Part shown: piece after piece, positions 8,329-16,390 of the stretch
Numbering within the stretch: position 1 is the first letter of the stretch
How the letters are laid out: every line of letters begins with the position of its first letter
NCBI RefSeq assembly: GCF_014323405.1
Contig: NZ_JACRWE010000002.1
Span: forward strand, 248,001 to 312,000
Length of the DNA stretch: 64,000 nucleotides
Origin: Romboutsia faecis
GTDB taxonomy: Bacteria > Bacillota > Clostridia > Peptostreptococcales > Peptostreptococcaceae
Direction of reading: 5' to 3'
Notes under the pieces: model-generated
The model's input: the letters and a program-made list of their open reading frames with translations, nothing else
Database searches by the model: none
What the model was told of the DNA's origin: nothing
Translations under genes and position numbers: made by a program

Positions 8329-8679
8329 ATGAGTGCAAGATTAACTAATGAATATGGATATGTAGAAATAGATAAGCAAGTAATAGCTCAAATAGTATAT
8401 AGAGCAGCGATGGAAAGTTACGGATTAGTAGGTTTAGGATATAAATCTAAGGGTATAGTAGAATTATTGAAAGGTGAAAATGCTACTAAGGGCGTTAAAG
8501 TAGATGAATTAGAAGATAATACCATTGCTATAGAACTTTATGTTATAATACAGTACGGAACAAATATATCTACAGTTGCAAACAACATAATAGATAGAGT
8601 AAAATATACAGTTGAGAAGATGACGGCTATAAAGGTAAGTAAAATAGACATTAATGTTCAAGGTATTAGAGTTAAGTAA
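8329..8679 (+). CDS. Asp23/Gls24 family envelope stress protein (YloU)
   Basis: A 116-residue member of the Asp23 family, membrane-associated proteins linked to cell-envelope homeostasis and, beside fakA, to lipid metabolism. The typical features are present: the opening NEYGYVEIDKQVIAQIVYRAAMES, a central beta region ELYVIIQYGTNI and the closing DINVQGIRVK. The protein has no membrane segment of its own. It starts at ATG after AAGGGGGTCAAGCC and is 15 bp ahead of fakA, the standard yloU-yloV pairing. A second family member is encoded at 33213. Confidence 0.9.
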   Translation: MSARLTNEYGYVEIDKQVIAQIVYRAAMESYGLVGLGYKSKGIVELLKGENATKGVKVDELEDNTIAIELYVIIQYGTNISTVANNIIDRVKYTVEKMTAIKVSKIDINVQGIRVK

Positions 8680-8694
8680 TTTAGGAGGAAAAAA

Positions 8695-10323
8695 ATGATC
8701 CAATATATAGACGGAAAAAATTTAAGAGATTTGTTTGTATCAGGTGCAAATAATCTTCAAAATCACAAAGATTTAGTAGACAAGTTGAATGTATTCCCAG
8801 TTCCAGATGGAGATACAGGAACTAATATGTCATTAACTATTTCTTATGCAATGAAAGAATTATCTAAGGTAGATAATGAAGAAATAACTAATATAGGTAA
8901 GGCATTATCTAGAGGATCTCTTATGGGAGCTAGAGGTAACTCAGGAGTTATATTATCTCAGATAATAAGAGGTATAGCAAAATCAGTAGAAGGTAAAGAA
9001 AAGTTAAGTACGGCAGATTTTGCAGAATCATTAAAATGTGGTTCAGATACTGCTTATAAAGCTGTGATAAAGCCTATAGAAGGAACTATACTTACAGTTA
9101 TAAGAGAAAGTAGTGAAGCTGCTATAAAAATAGCTAAAAGCGAAGAAGATTTTATTACATTCTTAGAATTAGTAATAAAAGAAGCAAATGATTCTTTAAA
9201 TAGAACACCAGAATTATTAAAGGCATTAAAAGAAGCTGGAGTTGTAGACTCAGGTGGTAAAGGATTAGTTCTTGTATATGAAGGTATGCTTGAAGCTTTA
9301 AAAGGAAGTCCTATAGAAATTAAAGATTCTAATTCAAGTGAAGTAAAGGAAATTAAAGCACCACAAGGAAATATAGCTACTGAAGATATAAAATTCCAAT
9401 ACTGTACAGAATTTATATTAGAAAGTGATAAAGTGGATGATCTTCAAATAAGAGATAAAATGCTTAAATATGGAGATAGCTTAGCTGTAGTTGGAGATGA
9501 AGGTGTAATAAAAGTGCATGTTCACACTAATGATCCAGGTCTTGCATTACAAGAAGCTTTAGCATACGGACAATTATTAACTATAAAAATAGAAAATATG
9601 AAGCTTCAACATGAAAATACATTGATAGAAGCTAAAGATGAAAGTGCACCTACTACTGAAGAAGAAAAAGAATATGGATTTATAGCTACTTCTATGGGTG
9701 ACGGTCTAGCTAAGATATTTAAAGATTTTGGAGTTGATCACATAATAGAAGGTGGTCAAACTATGAACCCAAGTACAGAAGATTTTATGAATGCTATAGA
9801 AACTATAAATGCAAGAAATATATTCATATTCCCTAACAATAGCAATATAATAATGGCTGCAAACCAAGCTAAAGAGTTAAGTGAAAAAAATATAGTGGTT
9901 ATACCTACTAAAAATACTCCACAAGGATTTACAGCTTTAGTAAGCTTTAATGGTGATGCTAGTGTAGAAGAAAATGAAGAAGCAATGATGGAATCTTTAT
10001 CATTAGTTAAATCAGGCCAAGTGACATATGCTGTGAGAGATACAGTTATGAATGATGTTGAAGTAAAAGAAGGAAACATAATAGCTATAGCAGAAGGTAA
10101 ATTACAAGCTGCAGGTGAAGGTGTTAGTGATATAACTACTAAGCTTGTAGAAAATTTAGTTGATGAAGATAGTGCAATAATAACTTTATTCTATGGAGAA
10201 GATGTGAGTGAAGAAGAAGCTAATAATCTTCGTGACGAATTAGAAGAAAAGTTTGACGATATAGATGTAGAGTTATACTATGGAGGACAACCTCTTTATT
10301 ATTACTTAATTTCAGTTGAATAA
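8695..10323 (+). CDS. fakA: Fatty acid kinase catalytic subunit FakA (YloV)
   Basis: Phosphorylates fatty acids held by a FakB (DegV) carrier, giving acyl phosphate for PlsX/PlsY and phospholipid synthesis. The 542-residue protein starts with a DhaL-type nucleotide domain (about 1-200) showing NVFPVPDGDTGTNMS, with the Mg-binding aspartates, and GARGNSGVILSQ. The middle domain has KVHVHTNDPG, and a DegV-like C-terminal domain follows. The start is ATG after TTTAGGAGGAAAAAA. No fakB gene is in the window. Together with plsX at 26778 it suggests use of exogenous fatty acids. Confidence 0.92.
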   Translation: MIQYIDGKNLRDLFVSGANNLQNHKDLVDKLNVFPVPDGDTGTNMSLTISYAMKELSKVDNEEITNIGKALSRGSLMGARGNSGVILSQIIRGIAKSVEGKEKLSTADFAESLKCGSDTAYKAVIKPIEGTILTVIRESSEAAIKIAKSEEDFITFLELVIKEANDSLNRTPELLKALKEAGVVDSGGKGLVLVYEGMLEALKGSPIEIKDSNSSEVKEIKAPQGNIATEDIKFQYCTEFILESDKVDDLQIRDKMLKYGDSLAVVGDEGVIKVHVHTNDPGLALQEALAYGQLLTIKIENMKLQHENTLIEAKDESAPTTEEEKEYGFIATSMGDGLAKIFKDFGVDHIIEGGQTMNPSTEDFMNAIETINARNIFIFPNNSNIIMAANQAKELSEKNIVVIPTKNTPQGFTALVSFNGDASVEENEEAMMESLSLVKSGQVTYAVRDTVMNDVEVKEGNIIAIAEGKLQAAGEGVSDITTKLVENLVDEDSAIITLFYGEDVSEEEANNLRDELEEKFDDIDVELYYGGQPLYYYLISVE

Positions 10324-10330
10324 TGATTTT

Positions 10331-10379
10331 AAAGTCCTGTATAATCTTACTACCGTTTAGTTGGTTATACAGGATTTTT
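10331..10379 (+). terminator. Hairpin with T-run between fakA and recG
   Basis: TCCTGTATAA (10335-10344) pairs with TTATACAGGA (10365-10374), extended by A-T pairs, and is followed by five T. The recG ATG lies only 19 bp beyond, leaving no room for a promoter in between, so it may act as a leaky terminator or attenuator of recG. Confidence 0.75.
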
Positions 10380-10397
10380 GCGTAGTGGGTGATAACT

Positions 10398-12458
10398 ATG
10401 AGTGACTTAAAGAAAGATATACAATTTGTAAAAGGTATAGGTCCTAAGAAGGCATATAAGCTAAATAAACTAGGAATATTTACATTGAAAGACTTACTTT
10501 ATTATTTTCCTAGACAATATGAAGATAGAAATAATTTAAAAAAAATTGTAGAGTTGAAAAATGAGGATAAGGCAACAATAAAAGCACTAATAGTAGGAGT
10601 AACTACTAGTAATCCTAGAAAAGGAATGACTTTAACAAAGGTAGATGTAAAAGATGAGACTGGATATGCAAAATTAGTTTTTTTTAATCAACCGTATATA
10701 AGCAATACTTTTAAAAATGGAGATACCGTATTAGTATTTGGTAAAGTAAAAAAAGAATTTAAAAATATAGAATTTAGATCTTGTGAAATAGAACATCTTA
10801 GTAATTCACCTAAAAATGCTTGCAAGATTATGCCTATATATCCATTGACTTTTGGTGTAACAAATAAAGAAATTATAAGTATAATTAAATCGGTGCTATT
10901 GAATAAAGAATTAACTATAAAAGAATATTTACCTAAGGATATAATCGATAAATATAAGTTATGTAGTATAGATTATGCAATAAGGAATATTCACTCACCA
11001 AGTAATAAAGAAAGTTTTAAAATAGCTTTATATAGAATTATTTTCGAGGAATTTTTAATTCTTCAGTTAGGTCTGTTTATGTTTAAAAATGGAGTTACAG
11101 AAGTTGAGGGAATAAAATTTGAAGAAAATGAAAAGTTAAAAGATATAATAAACTCTCTTCCTTTTAAATTAACTAAAGCTCAAAATAGAGCTTTAAATGA
11201 AATAATAGAAGATATGAAGTCGTCTAAGGTTATGAATAGATTAGTTCAAGGTGATGTTGGATCTGGTAAAACTGTAGTAGCATTACTTTCATTAGCAAAC
11301 TGTGTCTTAAATGGATATCAGGGGGCTTTAATGGCTCCCACAGAGATTTTAGCAGAGCAGCATTATATATCTTTGACAGAAACCCTAAGAGGATTTGGAA
11401 TGAATGTGGAACTTCTTGTTGGAAGCCTTACTAAAAAACAAAAAGAAAGGGTACTTGAAAGAGTAAAGAATAAAGAAATTGATATATTAATAGGCACGCA
11501 TGCTTTAATAGAAGATAAAGTAGAATTTGGTAGATTAGGTCTAGTAATAACTGATGAACAGCATAGATTTGGAGTTAGACAGCGAGGGAAGCTATCGGAC
11601 AAAGGAAATAATCCTGATGTATTAGTCATGACAGCAACTCCAATACCAAGAACTTTAGCACTTATACTTTATGGTGATTTAGATATTTCTATAATTGACG
11701 AACTTCCACCAGGTAGACAACCAATAGATACTATAGCTGTTAGTAAAGATAAAAGAGATAGAGCTTATAATAATTTAGTTAGATCAGAGGTTGAAAAAGG
11801 CAGACAGGTATATATAGTTTGTCCATTAGTAGAAGAAAGTGAATCTATAGAAGCTAAAGCAGCTGTAGAATTAGTAGATGAACTAAAGCAAGAATATTTT
11901 TCGGATTTAAGAGTAGGGCTTTTACATGGTAAAATGAAAGCTAGTGAAAAAGAAAGCATTATGAAAAGTTTTAAAAATAAAGATTTAGATATATTAGTAT
12001 CAACTACTGTTATAGAAGTTGGAGTTAATGTTCCTAATGCAACTTTAATGATAATTGAAAATGCAGAACGATTTGGACTAGCTCAGCTTCATCAGCTTAG
12101 AGGACGTGTAGGAAGAGGTAAACATAAGTCTTACTGTATATTAATATATGCATCTAAGTCAGAAGTTTGTAGACAGAGGATGTCTATTATGGAAGAAACT
12201 AATGATGGATTTAAAATTTCTGAGAAAGATTTAGAAATAAGAGGACCAGGAGAATTTTTTGGTACAAGACAGCATGGACTTCCTGAGCTAAGGATAGCTA
12301 ATATATTTAAGCATATGAAAATATTAAAAATAGCTCAACAAGAGGCTCGCTATATTATAGGTGAAGACCTAAAGTTACAAAAGTTTGAAAATAAATTGTT
12401 GAAAAATGAGGTAATTGATAAATTTGAGCATGTAGCAAGAGAAATTTCGCTAAATTAG
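10398..12458 (+). CDS. recG: ATP-dependent DNA helicase RecG
   Basis: Reverses stalled replication forks and processes branched DNA. The 686-residue protein has the N-terminal wedge/OB domain (about 1-250), then the superfamily 2 helicase core: QGDVGSGKTVVA (Walker A), TDEQHRFGVRQR (DEQH box), VMTATPIPRT, and the later VSTTVIEVGVNVPNA and QLRGRVGRGKHKSYC motifs. A GTG at 10389 would add three residues, but the ATG at 10398 is better placed behind GGTGAT. It follows fakA as in B. subtilis, where serine dehydratase genes lie between them. Confidence 0.95.
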   Translation: MSDLKKDIQFVKGIGPKKAYKLNKLGIFTLKDLLYYFPRQYEDRNNLKKIVELKNEDKATIKALIVGVTTSNPRKGMTLTKVDVKDETGYAKLVFFNQPYISNTFKNGDTVLVFGKVKKEFKNIEFRSCEIEHLSNSPKNACKIMPIYPLTFGVTNKEIISIIKSVLLNKELTIKEYLPKDIIDKYKLCSIDYAIRNIHSPSNKESFKIALYRIIFEEFLILQLGLFMFKNGVTEVEGIKFEENEKLKDIINSLPFKLTKAQNRALNEIIEDMKSSKVMNRLVQGDVGSGKTVVALLSLANCVLNGYQGALMAPTEILAEQHYISLTETLRGFGMNVELLVGSLTKKQKERVLERVKNKEIDILIGTHALIEDKVEFGRLGLVITDEQHRFGVRQRGKLSDKGNNPDVLVMTATPIPRTLALILYGDLDISIIDELPPGRQPIDTIAVSKDKRDRAYNNLVRSEVEKGRQVYIVCPLVEESESIEAKAAVELVDELKQEYFSDLRVGLLHGKMKASEKESIMKSFKNKDLDILVSTTVIEVGVNVPNATLMIIENAERFGLAQLHQLRGRVGRGKHKSYCILIYASKSEVCRQRMSIMEETNDGFKISEKDLEIRGPGEFFGTRQHGLPELRIANIFKHMKILKIAQQEARYIIGEDLKLQKFENKLLKNEVIDKFEHVAREISLN

Positions 12459-12498
12459 ATGAAAATTATGTTAAAATATATTGAGAGGAGATATATCA

Positions 12499-13062
12499 TT
12501 GAGAGTTATATCAGGAAAAGCAAGAGGATTAAAATTAGATACTCCTAAAAATCAAGATGTAAGACCTACGACAGATAGAGTAAAAGAATCATTATTTAAT
12601 ATGATAAGTTCATATATAATGGATAGTAATATTCTAGATTTATTTGCAGGAACAGGTTCTTTAGGTATAGAGTGTTTATCAAGAGGAGCTAAAAACTGTA
12701 TTTTTGTAGACAAAAGCAAGGATAGTATAAACATAGTAAGGTCAAATATAAAAAAAGCTAGAGTAGAAAATGAAAGTACGATTTTAAATGTTGATTTTAA
12801 GGATGCAGTAAAAAAGTTATCAACTCAAAATCAAAAATTTGATGTGATATTTATGGACCCTCCATATTATGAGAATATGTTCATAGAATGCTTAAAAAGC
12901 ATAGACGAATTTAATTTATTAGATGAAGATGGAATAATAGTTGTAGAGCACGATACTAAAGACTTATTTGAAGAGAGTATAGGAAGACTTAATAAAAGTA
13001 GAGAAAAGAAGTATGGAAATACAACATTGACATTTTATAAGCTGGAGGAACAAAATGAATAA
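12499..13062 (+). CDS. rsmD: 16S rRNA (guanine-N2)-methyltransferase RsmD
   Basis: Methylates G966 of 16S rRNA. The 187-residue protein begins LRVISGKARGLKL, the family start; the TTG at 12499 is preceded by AGAGGAGATATATCA. An upstream in-frame TTG at 12481 overlaps that ribosome site and is rejected. SAM-binding LDLFAGTGSLGIECLSRGA and the catalytic DPPY (MDPPYYEN) are present. It overlaps coaD by 8 bp, the usual rsmD-coaD (ylbH-ylbI) pair. Confidence 0.94.
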   Translation: MRVISGKARGLKLDTPKNQDVRPTTDRVKESLFNMISSYIMDSNILDLFAGTGSLGIECLSRGAKNCIFVDKSKDSINIVRSNIKKARVENESTILNVDFKDAVKKLSTQNQKFDVIFMDPPYYENMFIECLKSIDEFNLLDEDGIIVVEHDTKDLFEESIGRLNKSREKKYGNTTLTFYKLEEQNE

Positions 13063-13552
13063 GAGAATAAGAAAAGCTATATTCGCAGGCAGTTTTGATC
13101 CTATAACAAATGGACATTTAGATATAATTTGTAGAGCATCTAAATTATTTGATGAATTACAAATAGGTGTACTTTTTAATCCGAATAAAAAAGGTCTCTT
13201 TACTTTTGAGGAAAGAGTTCATCTAATAGAATCATGTACTAGTCACTTAGATAATGTTAAAATTGTAAGTTTTGATGGACTATTGGTAAACTATTGTGAA
13301 GAAAATCAAATAGATACTTTAGTAAGAGGAGTAAGAAGTGGAGCAGATGTCGAGTATGAGCTTCAGATGGCTCATATGAATAGAGAGTTAAATCCTAATA
13401 TAGAGACGATTATACTGCCTACTACAACTAAGTATTCTTTCATAAGTTCATCATTAATAAAAGAAGTTTTAACTTTTGATGCAGATGTCAAAAACTTAGT
13501 GCCGAAGGTAGTGCTAGAAGAGCTAAAACGAAAAACAAATAGGGGGAAGTAG
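13055..13552 (+). CDS. coaD: Pantetheine-phosphate adenylyltransferase
   Basis: Catalyses the fourth step of coenzyme A synthesis, joining AMP from ATP to 4'-phosphopantetheine. The 165-residue protein has the nucleotidyltransferase motif GSFDPITNGHLDI (T/HxGH) and the C-terminal SSSLIKEV with the ISSS motif, plus VRGVRSGADVEYELQMA. It starts within the end of rsmD and is 3 bp ahead of the coiled-coil gene. Length and motifs are normal. Confidence 0.96.
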   Translation: MNKRIRKAIFAGSFDPITNGHLDIICRASKLFDELQIGVLFNPNKKGLFTFEERVHLIESCTSHLDNVKIVSFDGLLVNYCEENQIDTLVRGVRSGADVEYELQMAHMNRELNPNIETIILPTTTKYSFISSSLIKEVLTFDADVKNLVPKVVLEELKRKTNRGK

Positions 13553-13555
13553 TAA

Positions 13556-14071
13556 ATGAAAATAGATTTAGAGATGATGGAGTTGTTTGATGATTTAGAA
13601 GATAGAATAAGTAATGCGCAAACAGCCCGTTTTTCACAAAAATCAGTAATAGATAAAGAAGAGCTTTTAGCTATAATAAAAGAAATAAGAGCTTTAATGC
13701 CAGATGAGGTAACACAAGCTGTTTGGATAAATAAAGAAAGAAATAGAATATTAAATGAAGCTAAAAGGGATGCTAAAGAGCTAGTAGCCCAAGCTGAGAG
13801 AGATGCTGAAAAAATAAAAGAAGAGTATAGTAGAAGTTTAGAAGAATTAAAACAAAATTCAGAAGAAACTTTAAAAGATTATATAGAATCTAGTGATGTA
13901 GTTGGACAAGCAGAACAAAGAGCTAGAGAAATTTCAGAAAGAGCAGAACATGTAGCAAGAGAAATTAGACAAGGATCTATTGAATATGCTACAGATGTGC
14001 TTTCTGCAGTTGAACATAATCTGAAGGCTATATTAGAAGAAGTAATTAGAGATAAGTCTGAGTTAAAATAA
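13556..14071 (+). CDS. Coiled-coil protein, ATP synthase subunit B/H-like
   Basis: A 171-residue, highly charged protein. Residues about 55-155 are long alpha-helical coiled coil with repeated Glu/Lys/Ala and the AERDAEKIKEEYSR, AEQRAREISERAEHVAREI patterns, similar to the ATPase stalk (subunit B or H) fold and to DivIVA-like proteins. No membrane segment or enzyme motif is visible. The N-terminus (MKIDLEMMELFDDLEDRISN) is acidic and helical. It closes the rsmD-coaD group. Related coiled-coil genes sit beside coaD in clostridia as far as I know, but no function is established. Confidence 0.8.
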   Translation: MKIDLEMMELFDDLEDRISNAQTARFSQKSVIDKEELLAIIKEIRALMPDEVTQAVWINKERNRILNEAKRDAKELVAQAERDAEKIKEEYSRSLEELKQNSEETLKDYIESSDVVGQAEQRAREISERAEHVAREIRQGSIEYATDVLSAVEHNLKAILEEVIRDKSELK

Positions 14072-14102
14072 TTTAAATTATAAATATCATAAGTAATTAA
14101 AG

Positions 14103-14156
14103 ATAACATAGGTATGACAAGAATATAATATTCTTGTTCATAACTATGTTATTTTT
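14103..14156. terminator. Bidirectional terminator between coiled-coil gene and ylbJ
   Basis: A long imperfect hairpin: 14104-14124 pairs with 14130-14151 with two small irregularities. TTTTT follows on the right and A residues precede on the left. The genes on either side converge on it. Confidence 0.75.
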
Positions 14157-14198
14157 AGATTAACGTAAAAATTAATAAAAATTTTGATTAATATAATT

Positions 14199-15398
14199 TT
14201 AGAAATTTATTTTGTTATTAACTTGATTAGGTAGAACTAATTTAAATATTAAGTATGTAAGTAGGATTAAAGGAACTATTATATTGGTATTATTTAGATA
14301 ATAATTCCAAAGTCCATTGATATAGAATGTATCATAAACATTACCGAAATTAGAGACGAATGATGTTGAATTACATATTGGGTAAAGTAAAAAAGTGAAT
14401 ATAGACGCAAATAATCCATGTAAAAACTTACTTAATATGTACAAGTTAGTATTAATATCAGTTTTAGCTAAGAAGTTACAGCATTGTGCTAATATAGATA
14501 GTCCACTAAATCCAATTAAAAAACTGGAAAAAGTAACTTTTATCATCATAGAAGCAGATGCGACTTTAGAAATATTATTACAACCAATAGTAATTTCAAA
14601 TAATCCGCTTATAAAGGCATAGCATAAATCTTTTGTCACTCCAAATAATGATAATGGTAGATATAATATAGAAGCAAGTATTGATATTATATTAAACAAT
14701 GATAAAACTTTAAATACAACGGAAAAGACTATTACAAACCCTCCAACTGCAAGCAAAGTGTTAACTCCATTTACAACTGCATTTCCGAACATAACAAAAA
14801 ATCCTGTATTGCTTGAGTATCTAGTATTAATAATATTATTAAAATTTGTTTTAATATTGTATTTGGGCGAAGATAATCTCTCTTTACCATAATTTCTAAA
14901 TATAATACCTACGCTTATAGATCCTAAATAATGACATAATATCATTAAGTATCCTAAAGATGCATTTTTGAACATTCCAACAGCTACTGCGCCTATAATA
15001 AAGAGTGGTCCAGATGTAGAGCAAAATGAAACCAATCTCTGTGCTTCAGATTTAGAAATTTGGCTATTAATTCTGAGGTCATAAGCTAACTTTGCTCCTA
15101 CAGGATATCCAGATACTGTAGAAATCACAAATACTAAGGCACTTTTTCCAGAAACATTGAAGATAAATTTAGTAACTGGATTTATTATCATTCCTACTAA
15201 ATCAACTATTTTTAAGTCTACAACTAAATTAGCACCTATTATGAATGGAAGTAGAGATGGTATTAAGACATTTACCCAAATATTTAAACCTTCTTTAGCT
15301 GACTTAATTGCTTCTTGAGGAAATATTATTATGCCTACGATTAAGAACAGTACTACGATGACCGGGAGGAAAAAAAGGATAGTTTGATTTTTTTTCAT
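14199..15398 (-). CDS. ylbJ: Sporulation integral membrane protein YlbJ
   Basis: A 399-residue polytopic protein of the nucleoside-transporter/SpoVV group, made in the mother cell and needed for spore cortex formation in B. subtilis (SpoVV is proposed to move dipicolinate). About eight to ten hydrophobic segments are visible, with conserved ANLVVDLKIVDLVG, SAVVSGYPVGAKLA-type (here ISTVSGYPVGAKLA) and CSTSGPLFIIGAVAVG motifs. A GTG six bases upstream overlaps the AAGGAGGTG ribosome site, so the ATG at 15398 is the start. The position after coaD matches B. subtilis ylbI-ylbJ. A SigE-like promoter lies upstream. Confidence 0.92.
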   Translation of the reverse strand: MKKNQTILFFLPVIVVLFLIVGIIIFPQEAIKSAKEGLNIWVNVLIPSLLPFIIGANLVVDLKIVDLVGMIINPVTKFIFNVSGKSALVFVISTVSGYPVGAKLAYDLRINSQISKSEAQRLVSFCSTSGPLFIIGAVAVGMFKNASLGYLMILCHYLGSISVGIIFRNYGKERLSSPKYNIKTNFNNIINTRYSSNTGFFVMFGNAVVNGVNTLLAVGGFVIVFSVVFKVLSLFNIISILASILYLPLSLFGVTKDLCYAFISGLFEITIGCNNISKVASASMMIKVTFSSFLIGFSGLSILAQCCNFLAKTDINTNLYILSKFLHGLFASIFTFLLYPICNSTSFVSNFGNVYDTFYINGLWNYYLNNTNIIVPLILLTYLIFKLVLPNQVNNKINF

Positions 15399-15428
15399 AA
15401 GCACCTCCTTGTGAAAATAATATATTTT

Positions 15429-15457
15429 ATTATATTAAAATAATTGGATTTTTATGA
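15429..15457 (-). promoter_or_regulatory. Candidate SigE-type promoter of ylbJ
   Basis: On the minus strand TCATAAA (15451-15457), 14 bases, then AATATAAT (15429-15436). Against the B. subtilis SigE consensus (KMATATT, N14, CATACAMT) this matches 5 of 7 and 6 of 8. YlbJ is a SigE-dependent gene in B. subtilis. Confidence 0.4.
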
Positions 15458-15470
15458 ATTAAAAAGTATT

Positions 15471-15499
15471 TTCACTTTTACTTAACAATAGATTATAAT
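15471..15499 (+). promoter_or_regulatory. Candidate SigA promoter of the lactate regulator
   Basis: TTCACT (15471-15476), 17 bases, then a perfect TATAAT (15494-15499), about 55 bp ahead of the start codon of the GntR gene. Confidence 0.45.
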
Positions 15500-15554
15500 A
15501 TACTTAATATTTTATTTATAAAAAGTAGAGTTATGGAAATTTATAGGGGGAATA

Positions 15555-16262
15555 ATGTTTAATAATATATCAAGCAAAAAGGTTTATGAGCAAGTTATAG
15601 AGCAAATACAAGAAAGTATATTTAATGGGGAATTAAAAAAGGGAGATAAGCTTCCATCAGAAAGAGAACTATCAGAACAAATGGGTGTAAGTAGAACGTC
15701 TATAAGAGAAGCTCTTAGAGTGTTAGAAACTTTAGGTGTTATAGAAAGTAAACAGGGAGAAGGAAACTTTGTATGTTCAAATATAAATAAATCTTTAATA
15801 GAACCATTATCATTAATATTCAAGTTAAATAATGGAACTTGGATGGATGTTATAGAGTTAAGACAAGCATTGGAATTAGAAGCTGTTAAATTTGCCAGTG
15901 AAAGAATAACAAAGAAAGAAGAAGCCGAGTTAGAAGATATAATTAATGAGATGGAAGAAGAAATTAATAATCAGAATAGAAATGAAATATTAGTAAATTT
16001 AGATCAAAAATTTCACAATAAAATAGCGTCTATAAGTAAAAATTATTTAATTGAATGTCTTTTTTTAACTTCGTCAAATTTATTTGAAGAGTTTATAAAT
16101 GATGCTAGAAAAAAAATAATTAATAGATATTCAGATGAGAAAGTATTGCTAAATCAGCATAAAGAGATATATACAGCCATTGCTAGTAATGACTCAAAAT
16201 TATCTTATAAAAAAATGGAAGAGCATATGCAGTTGATAAAAGAAAATTATAGTAAAAAGTAA
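15555..16262 (+). CDS. FadR-type GntR regulator of lactate operon (LldR/LctA-like)
   Basis: A 235-residue transcription factor. Residues 1-70 form a winged helix with the GntR signature KKGDKLPSERELSEQMGVSRTSIREALRVLE. The C-terminal FCD domain is all alpha-helical, with the metal-type residues of the FadR subfamily (RQALELEA..., LDQKFHNKIA, QHKEIYTAI). LldR and PdhR regulators of this subfamily release DNA when lactate or pyruvate is bound. It lies directly before the lactate permease, and two palindromes in the gap fit its operator. The equivalent gene in Acetobacterium woodii is lctA. It is probably the local repressor. Confidence 0.88.
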   Translation: MFNNISSKKVYEQVIEQIQESIFNGELKKGDKLPSERELSEQMGVSRTSIREALRVLETLGVIESKQGEGNFVCSNINKSLIEPLSLIFKLNNGTWMDVIELRQALELEAVKFASERITKKEEAELEDIINEMEEEINNQNRNEILVNLDQKFHNKIASISKNYLIECLFLTSSNLFEEFINDARKKIINRYSDEKVLLNQHKEIYTAIASNDSKLSYKKMEEHMQLIKENYSKK

Positions 16263-16285
16263 GATTGTTAATATTAAGATAAATG

Positions 16286-16314
16286 TTGAAAATGTACATA
16301 AAAGGTAATACCAT
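16286..16314 (+). promoter_or_regulatory. Candidate promoter of the lactate operon
   Basis: TTGAAA (16286-16291), 17 bases, then TACCAT (16309-16314). The -10 overlaps the first palindromic operator, which is what a repressor-controlled promoter would look like. Confidence 0.4.
16304..16312. promoter_or_regulatory. Lactate operon operator 1 (GGTAATACC)
   Basis: A 9-bp perfect palindrome around a central A, followed by CA. It matches the core of the second site 25 bp away and the TGGTnnnACCA type bound by FadR-subfamily regulators such as LldR and PdhR. Confidence 0.6.
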
Positions 16315-16325
16315 TTTAGATAAGA

Positions 16326-16340
16326 AGTGGTAATACCACT
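16326..16340. promoter_or_regulatory. Lactate operon operator 2 (15-bp palindrome)
   Basis: AGTGGTAATACCACT is a perfect palindrome around base 16333. It shares the GGTAATACC core of operator 1, centred exactly 25 bp upstream. It lies just past the predicted transcription start, 50 bp ahead of the permease gene. Confidence 0.65.
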
Positions 16341-16390
16341 GACCATCATTCAAGTTACCGACAGAGAAGAAAATATTAAGGGGGTACTTG

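Noticed and set aside
16265..16282. Rex (redox) operator upstream of lctP
   Set aside because: TTGTTAA matches one half of the consensus but the other half (AAGATAA) does not. Too weak to claim.
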